Assembly: GCA_016212105.1 (NCBI GenBank)
Contig: JACRHJ010000034.1
Span: 1-64,000 of the forward strand
DNA from: Nitrospirota bacterium
GTDB taxonomy: Bacteria > Nitrospirota > JACRHJ01
Length of the DNA: 64,000 bases
Direction: 5' to 3'
Shown here: one piece after another, positions 10,423 through 21,217 of the stretch
Numbering within the stretch: position 1 is the first letter of the stretch
Layout: every line of letters starts with the position of its first letter
Made by a program: the position numbers and the translations under genes
Notes under the pieces: model-generated
The model's database searches: none
Seen by the model: the letters and a program-made list of their open reading frames with translations, nothing else
Told to the model about the DNA's origin: nothing

Positions 10423-11883
10423 CTATTTCTTCCCCAGCCCCTTCTTCGCCTTCGCGTTCTTGGGGTCGAGACGAAGCGCCTCGCTGAACGCCTCCTTCGC
10501 CTTGTCGCTGATGCCGGTCCTCTGGTAGAGCAGGCCGAGGTTCGCCTGGTGCTCGGCGTTGTTTGGCTCGATCGCTATCGCTTCGAGCATGGCCTCCTCG
10601 GCCTCCGCCTCGCGTTTCGGCCTCTGGAGGAGCGCAAGGGCCAGGTAGCTGAAGTGCGCTGCGTTGGTCGGGTCCAGCCTCGCGGCCTCCTTGAAGTGTA
10701 CGGTGGCGGACTCGAAGTCCTTCGCCTTGAAGCTCTCGATGCCCTTGTCGAAGGCCTCCTTGGCCTTGGGCAGGTCTTTTGCCTTCCGGGGCTTGCCCGA
10801 CTTCTTACCGCTGTCTCCGACCGCGGTAGCGAGGGAGAGGTCGTACTCCCACCGGCGCGAGTCGTCCGAGAGGATGGAGTGCGCCTCGGTTATCTTGTTG
10901 AACAGCTCCTCGAGCTCGCCTTTAAGACCCTCCATGCCCTCCTTGAACTGGTGGTCGGGGTGGTAGACCCGCGCGAGCCTGTTGTACGCATCCTCCAGTT
11001 CGGCGCTGGACGCCTCGGTATCGACCTTGAGAAGCTCGTAGTAGTTCTGCGACTTGGAGTCTATGTATGCCTTGTGGAGCGACGTCTTGTCGAGCGGCTT
11101 CACGTCTCCGGCCATCTGGGTCGCGGCCGCGGCCTCCCCGGCCGAAGCCTTGCCCTTCTCACCGGCCTGGGCCTCCTCGAGCATCCCGATTGTGTACAGG
11201 ACGTAGACCGCCTTGAGCGCCTCGAAACCGCCGAGTTCGGCCTTCTCGAAGACGCCCTTTATAGTGCGTTTGCCGTCGAAGAGGGCGACGATGCGCTTCT
11301 CCTCCTCGGACATGTCTATCTCCTGGTAGAGCTTGAGCGGGTTGGACGTCACCTTCAGGACGCCGTCCATCGGCGGTATGCCGCGCGAGATGCGGGTCCA
11401 GTCGTCCACCCTCTTTATGCCCTGGAGTATCAGGTTCGCGGTCGAGATATGGAGCGTGATGACCTCCGCCGCCGGCAGTTCGCCGGGCGAGAACTCATAA
11501 GACCCGTCTGTCCAGTCGAACAGGCCGCAGACTATCTCCTGCACCTGGTACTTGACGCCCCAGAAGAGGTCCTTGGGGCTGATGTAGCCGAGCTCCACGA
11601 GGACGCCGCCGAGCCGCTTCCCGGTCTCGATGACGACCTTGGAGGCGGTGTCGAACTGCTTCATGTTTATCTTGCCGGCCTTCAGCAGCAGTTCGCCCAG
11701 CCGGTCGCCCTCGTAGGTCGAGCTTGCGAATATTATCGCGCCGCCCTTGACGAACAGCTTCTTGACTATGCTGTCGCGGGACACGGATACCGTGCCGGTG
11801 CTCTTGAGTTCGTGCAGGTGGTTCAGCAGCCGGGGCAGCGTATTTTCTTCGAGTTTGCCCGAGAAGGGCACGGGGTTAGGCAT
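10423..11883 (-). CDS. DUF4388/DnaJ-like/TPR domain protein
   Basis: N-terminal DUF4388-like region, J-domain-like YYELLKVDTEASSAELEDAYNRLARVYHPDHQF, C-terminal TPRs. Confidence 0.75.
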   Translation of the reverse strand: MPNPVPFSGKLEENTLPRLLNHLHELKSTGTVSVSRDSIVKKLFVKGGAIIFASSTYEGDRLGELLLKAGKINMKQFDTASKVVIETGKRLGGVLVELGYISPKDLFWGVKYQVQEIVCGLFDWTDGSYEFSPGELPAAEVITLHISTANLILQGIKRVDDWTRISRGIPPMDGVLKVTSNPLKLYQEIDMSEEEKRIVALFDGKRTIKGVFEKAELGGFEALKAVYVLYTIGMLEEAQAGEKGKASAGEAAAATQMAGDVKPLDKTSLHKAYIDSKSQNYYELLKVDTEASSAELEDAYNRLARVYHPDHQFKEGMEGLKGELEELFNKITEAHSILSDDSRRWEYDLSLATAVGDSGKKSGKPRKAKDLPKAKEAFDKGIESFKAKDFESATVHFKEAARLDPTNAAHFSYLALALLQRPKREAEAEEAMLEAIAIEPNNAEHQANLGLLYQRTGISDKAKEAFSEALRLDPKNAKAKKGLGKK

Positions 11884-12120
11884 CTGGGGCTCCTTGTCGC
11901 TATTTTCTGGATTTTAAGATTATACCCAAACCGCGACCTTTGTCAATCCCTATAATTTTAAAAGACTTTCGTGGATTTATCGAATTGACAACAAGTTTTC
12001 GGGTGTGTTATAGTCATCCGCGGGGCCGGATGCGCCTGCGTCATGCCTTTGCGCCCCGTTTTCGCCTTGCCGCACTACCTAAAGCTTCACGAGTTCACAT
12101 AACCGAAAGGAGAGTCTTGG

Positions 12121-13164
12121 ATGAAAAAAATCGGCATACTCACCGGAGGTGGCGACTGCCCCGGCCTTAACGCGGTCATCAGGGCGGTCTTCAGGAGGGC
12201 GGAGCAGTTCGGATACACCGTCATCGGCATAAAGGACGGCTGGAAGGGTCTGATGGACATCGACGCGGAGCAGCTCACAAGGCCGCAAGTATCCGGCATC
12301 CACATGTTCGGCGGCACCATCCTCGGCACATCCCGCACAAACCCCTTCAAGAAGGAGAACGGCGCGGAGATGGTCGCGGAGAACATGAGAAAGCTCGACC
12401 TCCACGCGCTCATCGCGGTCGGCGGCGACGACACCCTCGGCGTCTGCAGCAAGCTCTCGAAGATGGGGCTCAACACAATCGGCGTCCCCAAGACCATCGA
12501 CAACGACCTCTCGGCGACGGACGTGACCTTCGGCTACGACACCGCCGTGTCTATAGCGACCGAGTGCATAGACCGGCTCCACACCACGGCGGAGTCGCAC
12601 CACAGGACGCTTGTCGTCGAGATAATGGGACGCCACGCCGGCTGGATAACCTGCGCGTCCGGCATCGCCGGGGGCGCGGACATGATACTCGTCCCGGAGG
12701 AGCCGTTCAACATCCTCGAAGTATGTGATATACTAAAGAAAAGGCACGCGAGAGGCAAGAGGTTCAACATCGTCGCGGTCTCCGAGGGCGCGAAGTTCTC
12801 CGAGGCGCCGGGCGTCGAGGGCAGCATGGTCCTCCAGACCGCGGAGCGGGACTCCTTTGGGAACGTCCGGCTGGGCGGCATAGCGAACATCCTCGCCAAG
12901 GAGATAGAGACCCGCACCGGGTTCGAGACGCGCGCGGTGATACTCGGACACCTCCAGAGGGGCGGGACGCCGACCGCGTTCGACCGCATCCTTGCGACGA
13001 GGTTCGGCGTGCACGCCGTGGACCTCGTCCACGACGGCAACTTCGGCAAGATGGTCGCGCTCCAGGGCACGAAGATCGTCCCGGTGGACCTGGACGAGGC
13101 GGTCGGCAAGACGAAGACTCTCGACATGGACCTGTACGAGACGGCGAAGATTTTCTTCGGGTAA
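12121..13164 (+). CDS. Phosphofructokinase family protein, PPi-type active-site residues
   Basis: GGDDTLG and PKTIDND (Asp/Lys signatures) in a PFKA-fold protein. Confidence 0.9.
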   Translation: MKKIGILTGGGDCPGLNAVIRAVFRRAEQFGYTVIGIKDGWKGLMDIDAEQLTRPQVSGIHMFGGTILGTSRTNPFKKENGAEMVAENMRKLDLHALIAVGGDDTLGVCSKLSKMGLNTIGVPKTIDNDLSATDVTFGYDTAVSIATECIDRLHTTAESHHRTLVVEIMGRHAGWITCASGIAGGADMILVPEEPFNILEVCDILKKRHARGKRFNIVAVSEGAKFSEAPGVEGSMVLQTAERDSFGNVRLGGIANILAKEIETRTGFETRAVILGHLQRGGTPTAFDRILATRFGVHAVDLVHDGNFGKMVALQGTKIVPVDLDEAVGKTKTLDMDLYETAKIFFG

Positions 13165-13172
13165 TATTTTGA

Positions 13173-13266
13173 CGTCACCCCCGCGAAAGCGGGGGCCCAG
13201 TGACTTTGGGGCGCATGACTACACGTACTGCGAAAGTCGCTGGGTTCCCGCTTTCGCGGGAATGAC
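13173..13266. repeat. Dispersed inverted-repeat element (gtcacccccgcgaaagcggg ... cccgctttcgcgggaatgac)
   Basis: Inverted end sequences; related palindromes around 14410, 19603, 44160, 45977, 50203, 53617 and 63851. Confidence 0.7.
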
Positions 13267-13381
13267 AACCATGAGGGCCGACACACGGGTCGGCCCCTGC
13301 ATAAAAGCATGAAAGTTCTTGGGCCGCCTTCTTACAAGAAGGCGGGACTTTGCATATGCCCTTTGCCTTTGGAGGCCCCCC

Positions 13382-14347
13382 ATGAAAAAGATAGGTCTGC
13401 TGACATCAGGCGGCGACTCTTCCGGCATGAACGCGGCGATAAGGAGCGTCGTGCGCAAGGCGGAGGACATGGGCATCATGGTACTCGGCTTCATACAGGG
13501 GTACCAGGGCCTGATAGAGAACAACTTCAAGGAGATGGGCCCGGCCTCGGTCGAGGGCATCGTCCAGCGGGGCGGGACGATCCTGCGCTCCGCGAGGTGC
13601 CTCGAATTCAAGTCCGACTGGGGCCAGAAGACCGCGCTCGAAAACATCGCCAAGAATGAGATAGACGGCATGATAATCGTCGGCGGCGACGGCTCGCTCC
13701 GGGGTGCGCAGATACTGCACGACCTGGGCATCCCGTGCATCGGCCTGCCCGCGTCCATCGACAACGACATATACGGCACCGACATGGCCATCGGCGTCGA
13801 CACCGCGCTGAACAACATCGTCAAGGCGGTGGACGCGCTCCGGGACACGGCCTCGTCGCACGACCGGGCGTTCATCCTCGAGGTCATGGGCAGAAGCTCC
13901 GGCTACCTCGCGCTGACCTCCGCCATCGCGTGCGCGGCCGAGGCGGTGCTTATACCGGAGGTACCGTACAACCTCGAAGCGATCGGGAGCAGGCTCCTCG
14001 AGGCCAAGAAGCGCGGCAAGACCAACAGCATCGTTATCGTCGCGGAGGGCGCCGCGTCCGCGTACGCCATCGAGATGAAGCTCAAGTCGGTCGCGGGCTT
14101 CGAGACGCGCATCACGGTGCTCGGCCACCTGCAGAGGGGCGGAGACCCGACCGTGTTCGACAGGCTCCTGTCCACCAGGCTCGGCGCGTCCGCGGTCAGG
14201 AGGCTCGCCGAGGGAGAGCGCGGCACTATGGTCGGCCTCATAAAGAACGAGATAGTCTCGACGCCGTTCAAGGACGTCTTCGGCAACAGGAAGGTTCTGG
14301 ACGAGAAGAGCCTCGCGGTCGCAAGGTCACTGTCCGGCGTCGCGTAG
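13382..14347 (+). CDS. 6-phosphofructokinase family protein, ATP-type active-site residues
   Basis: GGDGSLRG and LPASIDNDI; start chosen at ATG 13382, 63 bp downstream of the listed ORF start. Confidence 0.9.
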   Translation: MKKIGLLTSGGDSSGMNAAIRSVVRKAEDMGIMVLGFIQGYQGLIENNFKEMGPASVEGIVQRGGTILRSARCLEFKSDWGQKTALENIAKNEIDGMIIVGGDGSLRGAQILHDLGIPCIGLPASIDNDIYGTDMAIGVDTALNNIVKAVDALRDTASSHDRAFILEVMGRSSGYLALTSAIACAAEAVLIPEVPYNLEAIGSRLLEAKKRGKTNSIVIVAEGAASAYAIEMKLKSVAGFETRITVLGHLQRGGDPTVFDRLLSTRLGASAVRRLAEGERGTMVGLIKNEIVSTPFKDVFGNRKVLDEKSLAVARSLSGVA

Positions 14348-14544
14348 GCTGAAAGGCTTTTAAAACCCCCTTCCCTCTCTTGGCTTAAGAGGGGGAAGAA
14401 GCCTTTGCCCGTCATTCCCGCGAAGGCGGGAATCCAGGGTTTTCATAACGCCCCCATCCCCCTCTTGGCTTAAGAGGGGGCATAAGGTGGAGGCCATAGA
14501 TAGATAACTGCATTGAAGGCTTAAACCACTTCAGGAGAGACAAC

Positions 14545-15282
14545 ATGGCCGTGAACATCGACGAGCTGTACATGCGCGGGAGGGAGGCGTACGACAAGGG
14601 CGACTACGCCGAGGCCGAGAAGCATTTCCTCGAGGTGGTCAAGGCGCGGCCTTACGCGGACGTATACAACAAGCTTGGGCTCATATACCACGGCAAGGGT
14701 GAGCTGGGCAAGGCCGCCGCGTCATTCCGGAAGGCGCTCGAGCTGAACCCCAACTACACAGAGGTCTCGCTCAACCTCGCCGTCACGCTGAACGACATGG
14801 GCAGGTACACCGAGGCGAACGAGGTCTTCGGCACCGCGGCGAAGATAGCCCACGGCAGCCCCTTCGCGCTCGACCCGTTCATCAAGGGCAAGCTCGCCAA
14901 CGAGCACGCGAAGCTTGGCGACATATACTATGACCTGGGCCTGTTCGGCGAGGCGGTCGAGGAGTACAAGAAGGCGATAAACCTCCGCCCGACGTTCGTG
15001 GACATCATCACGAAGGTGGGCATAGCGTACCGCGAGAAGGGGCTTTACAACGAGGCCATCCGCGAGTTCGTCAAGTCCAAGGAGATAAACCCGAGGTACA
15101 TGCCCGCGCGCATAAACCTCGGCATCACGTATTACATGAAGGGCTTCATAGACCTCGCCGTGGCGGAGTGGAACGAGGCGCTCGCGGTAAACCCGAACAA
15201 CACCGACGCCCAGATGTACCTGCGGTTCGTCCAGCACGAGCAGGCCGGCGGGGACACGCCGGAGAGCCTGAAGCTGGACTGA
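14545..15282 (+). CDS. Tetratricopeptide repeat protein
   Basis: Repeated TPR motifs (AEKHFLEVVKARP..AAASFRKALELNPNY). Confidence 0.85.
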   Translation: MAVNIDELYMRGREAYDKGDYAEAEKHFLEVVKARPYADVYNKLGLIYHGKGELGKAAASFRKALELNPNYTEVSLNLAVTLNDMGRYTEANEVFGTAAKIAHGSPFALDPFIKGKLANEHAKLGDIYYDLGLFGEAVEEYKKAINLRPTFVDIITKVGIAYREKGLYNEAIREFVKSKEINPRYMPARINLGITYYMKGFIDLAVAEWNEALAVNPNNTDAQMYLRFVQHEQAGGDTPESLKLD

Positions 15283-15295
15283 GGGAAGGATTACC

Positions 15296-15499
15296 ATGAT
15301 TCTCAAGATAGTCCTTGAACCGAGCGACGAGGGCGGCTACACGGTCTACGTGCCGTCGCTGCCTGGCTGCATCAGCGAGGGCGATACGGAGCAGGAGGCC
15401 CTGAGTAACATCAGGGAGGCCATAGAGCTTTACCTTGCGCCGACGGACGACGACGTGCTTATAGACGACGAGGCCGAGGTCAGGGAGCTGGTAGTATGA
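15296..15499 (+). CDS. hicB: HicB family antitoxin
   Basis: EGGYTVYVPSLPGCISEGDTEQEALSNIREAIELYL. Confidence 0.88.
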   Translation: MILKIVLEPSDEGGYTVYVPSLPGCISEGDTEQEALSNIREAIELYLAPTDDDVLIDDEAEVRELVV

Positions 15500-15723
15500 C
15501 CGTTGTCCCGAGCCTCCCCTACCTGAGGATTATCCATGCCCTCCAGCGGGACGGGTGGGTGGTGGTCAGGACGAGCGGCAGCCATATCCGGCTCCAGAAA
15601 CACACCGCAAACAAGACACTGAAAATCACCGTACCCGCGCACAAGCCGGTCAAACGCTCCACGTTGTCGCACATCCTGAAGCAGGCCGAGATTGAACTTG
15701 ACGCGTTCCTGAAATTACTGTAA
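15496..15723 (+). CDS. hicA: HicA family toxin
   Basis: GWVVVRTSGSHIRLQKH...ITVPAHKPVKRSTLSHILKQA; overlaps hicB by 4 nt. Confidence 0.88.
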   Translation: MTVVPSLPYLRIIHALQRDGWVVVRTSGSHIRLQKHTANKTLKITVPAHKPVKRSTLSHILKQAEIELDAFLKLL

Positions 15724-15739
15724 ATAGTTGGCATCCAAT

Positions 15740-16732
15740 ATGACGCAAGACACCCTCATGACCCAGCCTCTCCTATCCGTCAAGGGATTACGCACACAGT
15801 TCACCACCCGCGAGGGAAAATTCCTCGCGGTGGACGGCGTGAGCCTCGACGTGAACAAGGGCGAGGTGCTGGGCGTCGTCGGCGAGTCCGGATGCGGGAA
15901 GTCCGTGACCGCGCTGTCAATCATGCGGATACTCCCGGACCCGCCGGGCAGGGTAATCGGCGGCGAGATAATCTTCGAGGGGCGCGACCTCCTGAAGCTC
16001 CCCGAGTCCGAGATGCGTAAGGTGCGCGGCGGCCGCATCGGGATGGTGTTCCAGGAGCCGATGACCTCGCTCAACCCGGTATTCACCGTCGGCGACCAGG
16101 TGGCCGAGGCGCTTGTCGAGCACAGGTCCATGACTAACGAGCAGGCGCTAAGGCGCGCGGCGGAGCTTTTCGACTTGGTCGGCCTGAAGGAGCCGGGCCG
16201 CCTCGTTAGCCAGTACCCGCACCAGCTATCCGGCGGCATGCGCCAGAGGGTGATGATAGCGATGGCCATCTCGTGCGAGCCGTCTCTCATCATCGCTGAC
16301 GAGCCGACGACCGCGCTGGACGTGACGATACAGGCGCAGATACTGGAACTCCTGGACGACATCAGGAAGAAGTTCGGCACCGCGGTGATGCTCATCACGC
16401 ACGACTTGGGCATCATCGCCCAGATGGCCGACCGGGTCGCCGTGATGTACGCGGGCCGCGTGGTCGAGTACGCGAACACCGACGACATATTCTACGACCC
16501 GCTCCACCCGTACACCGAGGGGCTCCTCGCGTCTCTGCCGAAGCCGGGCGAGAAGGTGCGCCGCCTGAAGGCGATACCCGGCATGGTGCCCAAGCTGACG
16601 GAGCTGCCGACGGGCTGCAAGTTCCTGCCGCGCTGCCCGTACGGCAGGCACGAGTACGGACACAAGGAGCCGGAGCTTTTCGAGGTAAAGCCGGAGCATT
16701 TCGTCCGGTGCTTCAGGGCGAGCGGGGAATAA
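15740..16732 (+). CDS. Oligopeptide/dipeptide-type ABC transporter ATP-binding protein
   Basis: Walker A GESGCGKSV, LSGGMRQR, Walker B, C-terminal oligopeptide domain (GCKFLPRCPY). Confidence 0.92.
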   Translation: MTQDTLMTQPLLSVKGLRTQFTTREGKFLAVDGVSLDVNKGEVLGVVGESGCGKSVTALSIMRILPDPPGRVIGGEIIFEGRDLLKLPESEMRKVRGGRIGMVFQEPMTSLNPVFTVGDQVAEALVEHRSMTNEQALRRAAELFDLVGLKEPGRLVSQYPHQLSGGMRQRVMIAMAISCEPSLIIADEPTTALDVTIQAQILELLDDIRKKFGTAVMLITHDLGIIAQMADRVAVMYAGRVVEYANTDDIFYDPLHPYTEGLLASLPKPGEKVRRLKAIPGMVPKLTELPTGCKFLPRCPYGRHEYGHKEPELFEVKPEHFVRCFRASGE

Positions 16733-16844
16733 TCCAAGTCTAAACATCCTATAATGATTTATATTGCATAATATGCCATATATATGTTAGTTTATATGCA
16801 CACATAGTTGGTATTGGATGTTGTAACATCGTTTTGGTGAATTA

Positions 16845-18305
16845 ATGGACTTCGTTCAAGATAACGACATATTGCAGGTTCTTAGAGGGTTCAACCCGTG
16901 GTGGCGGGATGACTCTTATACCTGTCGCCATAAATTCAAGCGAATCGCCTTTCATGAGACATACCAGTGGTTTTCAAACCCCAAGTTTACCCGGGCGATA
17001 GTGGTTTCTGGTGCACGAAGGGTCGGCAAGACCGTAATCTTGCAACAAATAGCCGAACGGCTCTTGAAGGACCAATGGTCGGTTAAAGAAATCCTTTACC
17101 TGTCTCTTGACCACCCCATTCTGAAGCTGGCTGGGATAGACCGGGTACTGGACGTTTATCATCAGAATGTACTCCCGAACCCGAAACGAATCGCATTGCT
17201 TCTGGACGAAGTTCAGTATTCCAAGGACTGGGGCACATGGATAAAGCATAAAGTAGATTTCCAGCCACACATCCGAATAATCGCTACAGGCTCAGCCGCC
17301 CTGGACATACAGGAAAAAGGCGCCGAATCAGGAACTGGAAGATGGATCACCATCAAAGTCCCGACGTTGTCATTTTATGAATACTTGCATTTAATCAACG
17401 CTCCTGTCCCATCCTTGCCTTCCGACCTCAAGGTTCTCAACTTGGTGAAAATGGAAGTGACCGAACGCGCGAACATCTTGAATGATGTGCTGCCGGTCAA
17501 GGATTACTTCCATAATTATCTGATGCTTGGAGGGTTCCCGGAGCTTGTGGGGATGGACAAAATATCAGATGTCCAGAGGCTTCTAAGGGAAGACGTGGTT
17601 GACAAGGTATTAAAGAGGGATATGACTGCTAGCTTTGGTGTCAGGTCAGTATTGGAACTGGAGCAGTTGTTTATATACCTGTGCCTGCACTCTGGAGGTA
17701 TAATTGAAAAAAATACTATAGCAAGCCAGTTGGAAAAATCTAGCGAGACTGTAGAAAGGTTTCTGGGCCATCTGGAATCGGCAAATCTTATTTACAGGCT
17801 TTATCCTTACAAGCAAACTGGAAAACTTGTTCTCAAGGGGCGTCCAAAGGTACACATCTCCGATGTCGCCTTAAGAAATGCCGTATTGTTAAAGAACGAG
17901 GAGACGTTGACCAGCCCCGAAGAATTGGGGCTTAGTGTCGAAAGCGCGGTATACAAGCATTTCCACACGTTATATTACCGCCAGCAACCAAGGCTGGGAT
18001 ATTGGCGGGATCAAGGCAGGGCTAGGAAAGAAGTCGACCTGGTCGTCGACGTTGATGAGTGGACAATACCCGTTGAGGTGAAATACAAAGAAGACGTACG
18101 CATAGATAAAAAGGACGGTCTTTGGTTATTCATGGAAGCAGACAATTCCGTTAAGGTTGGGATACTGGTATCAAAAAACGAGGCCGACTTTAGAGTTCAT
18201 CCAGGCCCGGACGGCAATTCGCAGGTACTTGTTATCCCAGCGTTTCTATTGCTTTATCTGCTGGGACATTCAGAAAGAAGCTTGGTCAGCCGACTTCAAA
18301 CATAG
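16845..18305 (+). CDS. AAA ATPase with DUF4143-like C-terminal region
   Basis: P-loop [29 protein letters not shown]-terminal VEVKYK; lower GC than flanks. Confidence 0.82.
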   Translation: MDFVQDNDILQVLRGFNPWWRDDSYTCRHKFKRIAFHETYQWFSNPKFTRAIVVSGARRVGKTVILQQIAERLLKDQWSVKEILYLSLDHPILKLAGIDRVLDVYHQNVLPNPKRIALLLDEVQYSKDWGTWIKHKVDFQPHIRIIATGSAALDIQEKGAESGTGRWITIKVPTLSFYEYLHLINAPVPSLPSDLKVLNLVKMEVTERANILNDVLPVKDYFHNYLMLGGFPELVGMDKISDVQRLLREDVVDKVLKRDMTASFGVRSVLELEQLFIYLCLHSGGIIEKNTIASQLEKSSETVERFLGHLESANLIYRLYPYKQTGKLVLKGRPKVHISDVALRNAVLLKNEETLTSPEELGLSVESAVYKHFHTLYYRQQPRLGYWRDQGRARKEVDLVVDVDEWTIPVEVKYKEDVRIDKKDGLWLFMEADNSVKVGILVSKNEADFRVHPGPDGNSQVLVIPAFLLLYLLGHSERSLVSRLQT

Positions 18306-18397
18306 GCGAAGAACGCATCAAGCAAAGGATCGCCGGTAACAACACCGGCCTAACAATCCACAGTCCATCAACCCCAACTCACAGGAGGCAAAAAACC

Positions 18398-18835
18398 ATG
18401 TTCACCCCGTCCCGCATAAAGACCCTTTTATTCGCGGCAGCGCTTATAGCCATCCCGATGCTCGCGCTCAACTGCTCCGCCGGCAGCAAGGACGGCAAGG
18501 TCAAGACCGCGTCCGGCCTCGTGTACGAGGACGTCAAGGCCGGCACGGGCGCCGAGGCCAAGACCGGCAGCACCGTCACCGTTCATTACACCGGCTGGCT
18601 GACGGACGGCAAGAAGTTCGACTCGTCCCGCGACTCGGGCCGCCCGTTCACGTTCCACCTGGGCGCGGGCGAGGTGATAAAGGGCTGGGACGAGGGCGTC
18701 GCGGGCATGAAGGTCGGCGGCCAGAGGAAGCTCACCATACCGGGCAACCTCGCGTACGGCCAGCAGGGCTACCCCGGCGTTATACCGCCCAACGCGACCC
18801 TGGTATTCGACGTAGAGCTTCTTGATGTCAAGTAA
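18398..18835 (+). CDS. FKBP-type peptidyl-prolyl cis-trans isomerase lipoprotein
   Basis: Lipobox-like [47 protein letters not shown]. Confidence 0.93.
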   Translation: MFTPSRIKTLLFAAALIAIPMLALNCSAGSKDGKVKTASGLVYEDVKAGTGAEAKTGSTVTVHYTGWLTDGKKFDSSRDSGRPFTFHLGAGEVIKGWDEGVAGMKVGGQRKLTIPGNLAYGQQGYPGVIPPNATLVFDVELLDVK

Positions 18836-19586
18836 CGAAGACTTTGATATAGACAAGGTAACGATAAGGCTCTCGAAGCTGATGTCCGAACGGGGCTTGT
18901 GCTCCCGTCGCGAGGCAGACACGTTCATCGAGCGTGGCTGGGTCTACGTCGACGGGGTGCAGGTCTCGACGCTCGGGACGAAGGTGGACCCTGACGCGAA
19001 GGTCACGCTCGACGAGCGGGCGAAGAAGACCCAGGCCCGGCTCGTGACGATACTGATGAACAAGCCGGTCGGGTACGTCTCCGGCCAGCCGGAGCAGGGC
19101 TACAAGACCGCGATGTCCCTCATCGGCAGGGACACGCATTACGAGAAGGACAGGACGCGCATAACGTTCTCGCCCGCGCACATGAAGGGCCTCGCCCCGG
19201 CGGGGCGGCTGGACATAGACTCGACCGGCCTGATAGTCTTCACGCAGGACGGGCGCGTCGCCAAGAGCCTCATCGGCGAGTCCTCAGGCATAGAGAAGGA
19301 GTACCTCGTCCGCGTCGAGGGCGAACTCTCCGACGAGGGGTTCGACCTGCTTCAGCACGGGCTGTCCCTGGACGGCAGGCCGCTCAAGCCCGCCGTGGTC
19401 TGGTGGCAGAACGAGGACCAGCTCCGGTTCGTCCTGAAGGAGGGCCGGAAGCGCCAGATACGCCGGATGTGCGAGAAGGTCGGCCTGCGCGTCACCGGCC
19501 TCAAGCGCGTCCGCATCGGGAACGTGATGCTCGGCAACATGCCGCAGGGCCAGTGGCGGTACATGGCCGAGGACGAGGAGTTCTGA
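18822..19586 (+). CDS. RluF/RsuA-type rRNA pseudouridine synthase
   Basis: S4 domain plus [17 protein letters not shown] and [11 protein letters not shown]. Confidence 0.9.
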   Translation: MMSSNEDFDIDKVTIRLSKLMSERGLCSRREADTFIERGWVYVDGVQVSTLGTKVDPDAKVTLDERAKKTQARLVTILMNKPVGYVSGQPEQGYKTAMSLIGRDTHYEKDRTRITFSPAHMKGLAPAGRLDIDSTGLIVFTQDGRVAKSLIGESSGIEKEYLVRVEGELSDEGFDLLQHGLSLDGRPLKPAVVWWQNEDQLRFVLKEGRKRQIRRMCEKVGLRVTGLKRVRIGNVMLGNMPQGQWRYMAEDEEF

Positions 19587-19655
19587 GCCATTAACGTCCG
19601 TCATTCCCGCGAAGGCGGGAATCCAGGAAGTTGTAGTGTTCTTTCATGGGTCTGC

Positions 19656-20825
19656 ATGGATAAACTCTCCTTTATAGACGACGAACTCGCCCGGCTTGCA
19701 TCCGAGGGCCTGCTTAACCCCATACGCGAGATAGGCTCGGCCCAGGGCGCGTGGATAACCGTGGACGGGAGCCGCGCGCTCAACCTCTGCTCGAACAACT
19801 ACCTCGGACTCGCGGACGACAGACGCCTCAAGGACGCGGCGAAAAAGGCTATAGACGAGTACGGCGCGGGCCCGGCGGCGGTGCGTTCCATCGCGGGGAG
19901 CCTCACGCTCCACCGGGAGCTTGAGGAAAAGCTCGCCGCATTCAAGGGGGCTCCAGCGGCCCTCTCTCTCCAGTCCGGGTTCATGGCGAACATCGGCGTC
20001 ATACCCGCGCTTGCCGGGGAGGGCGACGAGATATTCTCCGACGAGCTGAACCACGCGAGCATCATAGACGGCTGCCGCCTCTCGAAGGCGAAGTCCACGA
20101 GATACGCGCACGCAGACCCGGACGACCTCGCAACCAAGCTCGCAGCATCCACGGCTAATAAAAAGCTTGTAATCACCGACGGCGTCTTCAGCATGGACGG
20201 CGACATAGCGCCGCTGGACAAAATCGTCGATGCGGCGGAAAAACACGGCGCGATGGTCATGGTGGACGACGCGCACGGCGAGGGCGTGCTGGGGCGGGGC
20301 GGGCGCGGCATCGTCGAGCATTTCGGGCTGACCGGCCGCGTGGACGTCGAGGTCGGCACGCTTTCGAAGGCGTTCGGAGTAGTCGGCGGTTATATCGCGG
20401 GGCCGCAGAAGCTCGTAACGTTCCTCAAGCAGAAGGCCCGTCCGTTCCTGTTCTCGTCCGCGACTACCGCCGCCGACGTAGCCGCGTGCATCGCGGCCGT
20501 GGAGATACTTGGCGGCTCGGACGAGCTTGTAAAAAAACTCTGGGACAATGCGCGCTACTTCCAGGACAGGATGCGCGGGCTGGGTTTCGACATCGGACGC
20601 ACCGAGACGCCCATCACGCCGGTGATGCTCGGTGACGCTGGGCTCGCACGGCGGTTCTCCGCGGAACTCTTCCAGGAGGGCGTGTTCGCCCAGGCGATCG
20701 GCTTCCCGACGGTGCCCATTCGAAAGGCGCGCATACGGTGCATGGTCTCGGCGGCTCACACGCGCGAAGACCTGGAACAGGCCGCCGGCCTGTTCGACAG
20801 GGTGCGCGCCAGGGTTTCGGCCTGA
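19656..20825 (+). CDS. Alpha-oxoamine synthase (8-amino-7-oxononanoate synthase / glycine C-acetyltransferase family)
   Basis: [34 protein letters not shown]. Confidence 0.9.
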   Translation: MDKLSFIDDELARLASEGLLNPIREIGSAQGAWITVDGSRALNLCSNNYLGLADDRRLKDAAKKAIDEYGAGPAAVRSIAGSLTLHRELEEKLAAFKGAPAALSLQSGFMANIGVIPALAGEGDEIFSDELNHASIIDGCRLSKAKSTRYAHADPDDLATKLAASTANKKLVITDGVFSMDGDIAPLDKIVDAAEKHGAMVMVDDAHGEGVLGRGGRGIVEHFGLTGRVDVEVGTLSKAFGVVGGYIAGPQKLVTFLKQKARPFLFSSATTAADVAACIAAVEILGGSDELVKKLWDNARYFQDRMRGLGFDIGRTETPITPVMLGDAGLARRFSAELFQEGVFAQAIGFPTVPIRKARIRCMVSAAHTREDLEQAAGLFDRVRARVSA

Positions 20826-20879
20826 GGTTTGGACTTGACAGGTGGCCGCCCGTTGCGCTATAGTTGCCATTAGAATTAC

Positions 20880-21068
20880 ATCCACAGGCGCCCTAAGGGG
20901 CTTAATAGGGAATCCCGTGAAGCGGGGCATCTTTTTGATGGTGCCGGGCTGAACCGGGAGCGGACCCGCCGCTGTAACCGGCGACGAAACCCATGAGAGA
21001 CCACTGCACCGCTTGCCGTGCGGGAAGGTTTGGGGAGTAGGACGACCCGGGAGCCAGAAGACCTGCCT
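20880..21068 (+). ncRNA. Cobalamin riboswitch
   Basis: gtgccgggctgaaccgggagcggacccgccgctgtaaccggcgacg ... ccactg ... cgggaaggtttggggagtaggacgacccgggagccagaagacctgcc. Confidence 0.95.
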
Positions 21069-21136
21069 TGGATATGCCCGCTGTCTGCCCAACGGAAAAG
21101 GGTGCGGGACTACATATTCGGGGTTATGAAAACGGA

Positions 21137-21174
21137 TAATCCCCTTCGCATGCAAGCGGAGGGGATTTTTTTGT
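21137..21174 (+). terminator. Rho-independent terminator, probable riboswitch expression platform
   Basis: aatccccttcgcatgcaagcggaggggatttttttg hairpin plus T-tract between aptamer and cbiM. Confidence 0.75.
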
Positions 21175-21217
21175 GCGTATACGGAAAGGCATGGCGGGCA
21201 TTGCCCGCCCTACAATC

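Noticed and set aside
13319-13381. N-terminal extension MGRLLTRRRDFAYALCLWRPP of the second phosphofructokinase
   Set aside because: It comes from translating a dispersed hairpin repeat; the family-typical start MKKIGLLTSGGD is at 13382.
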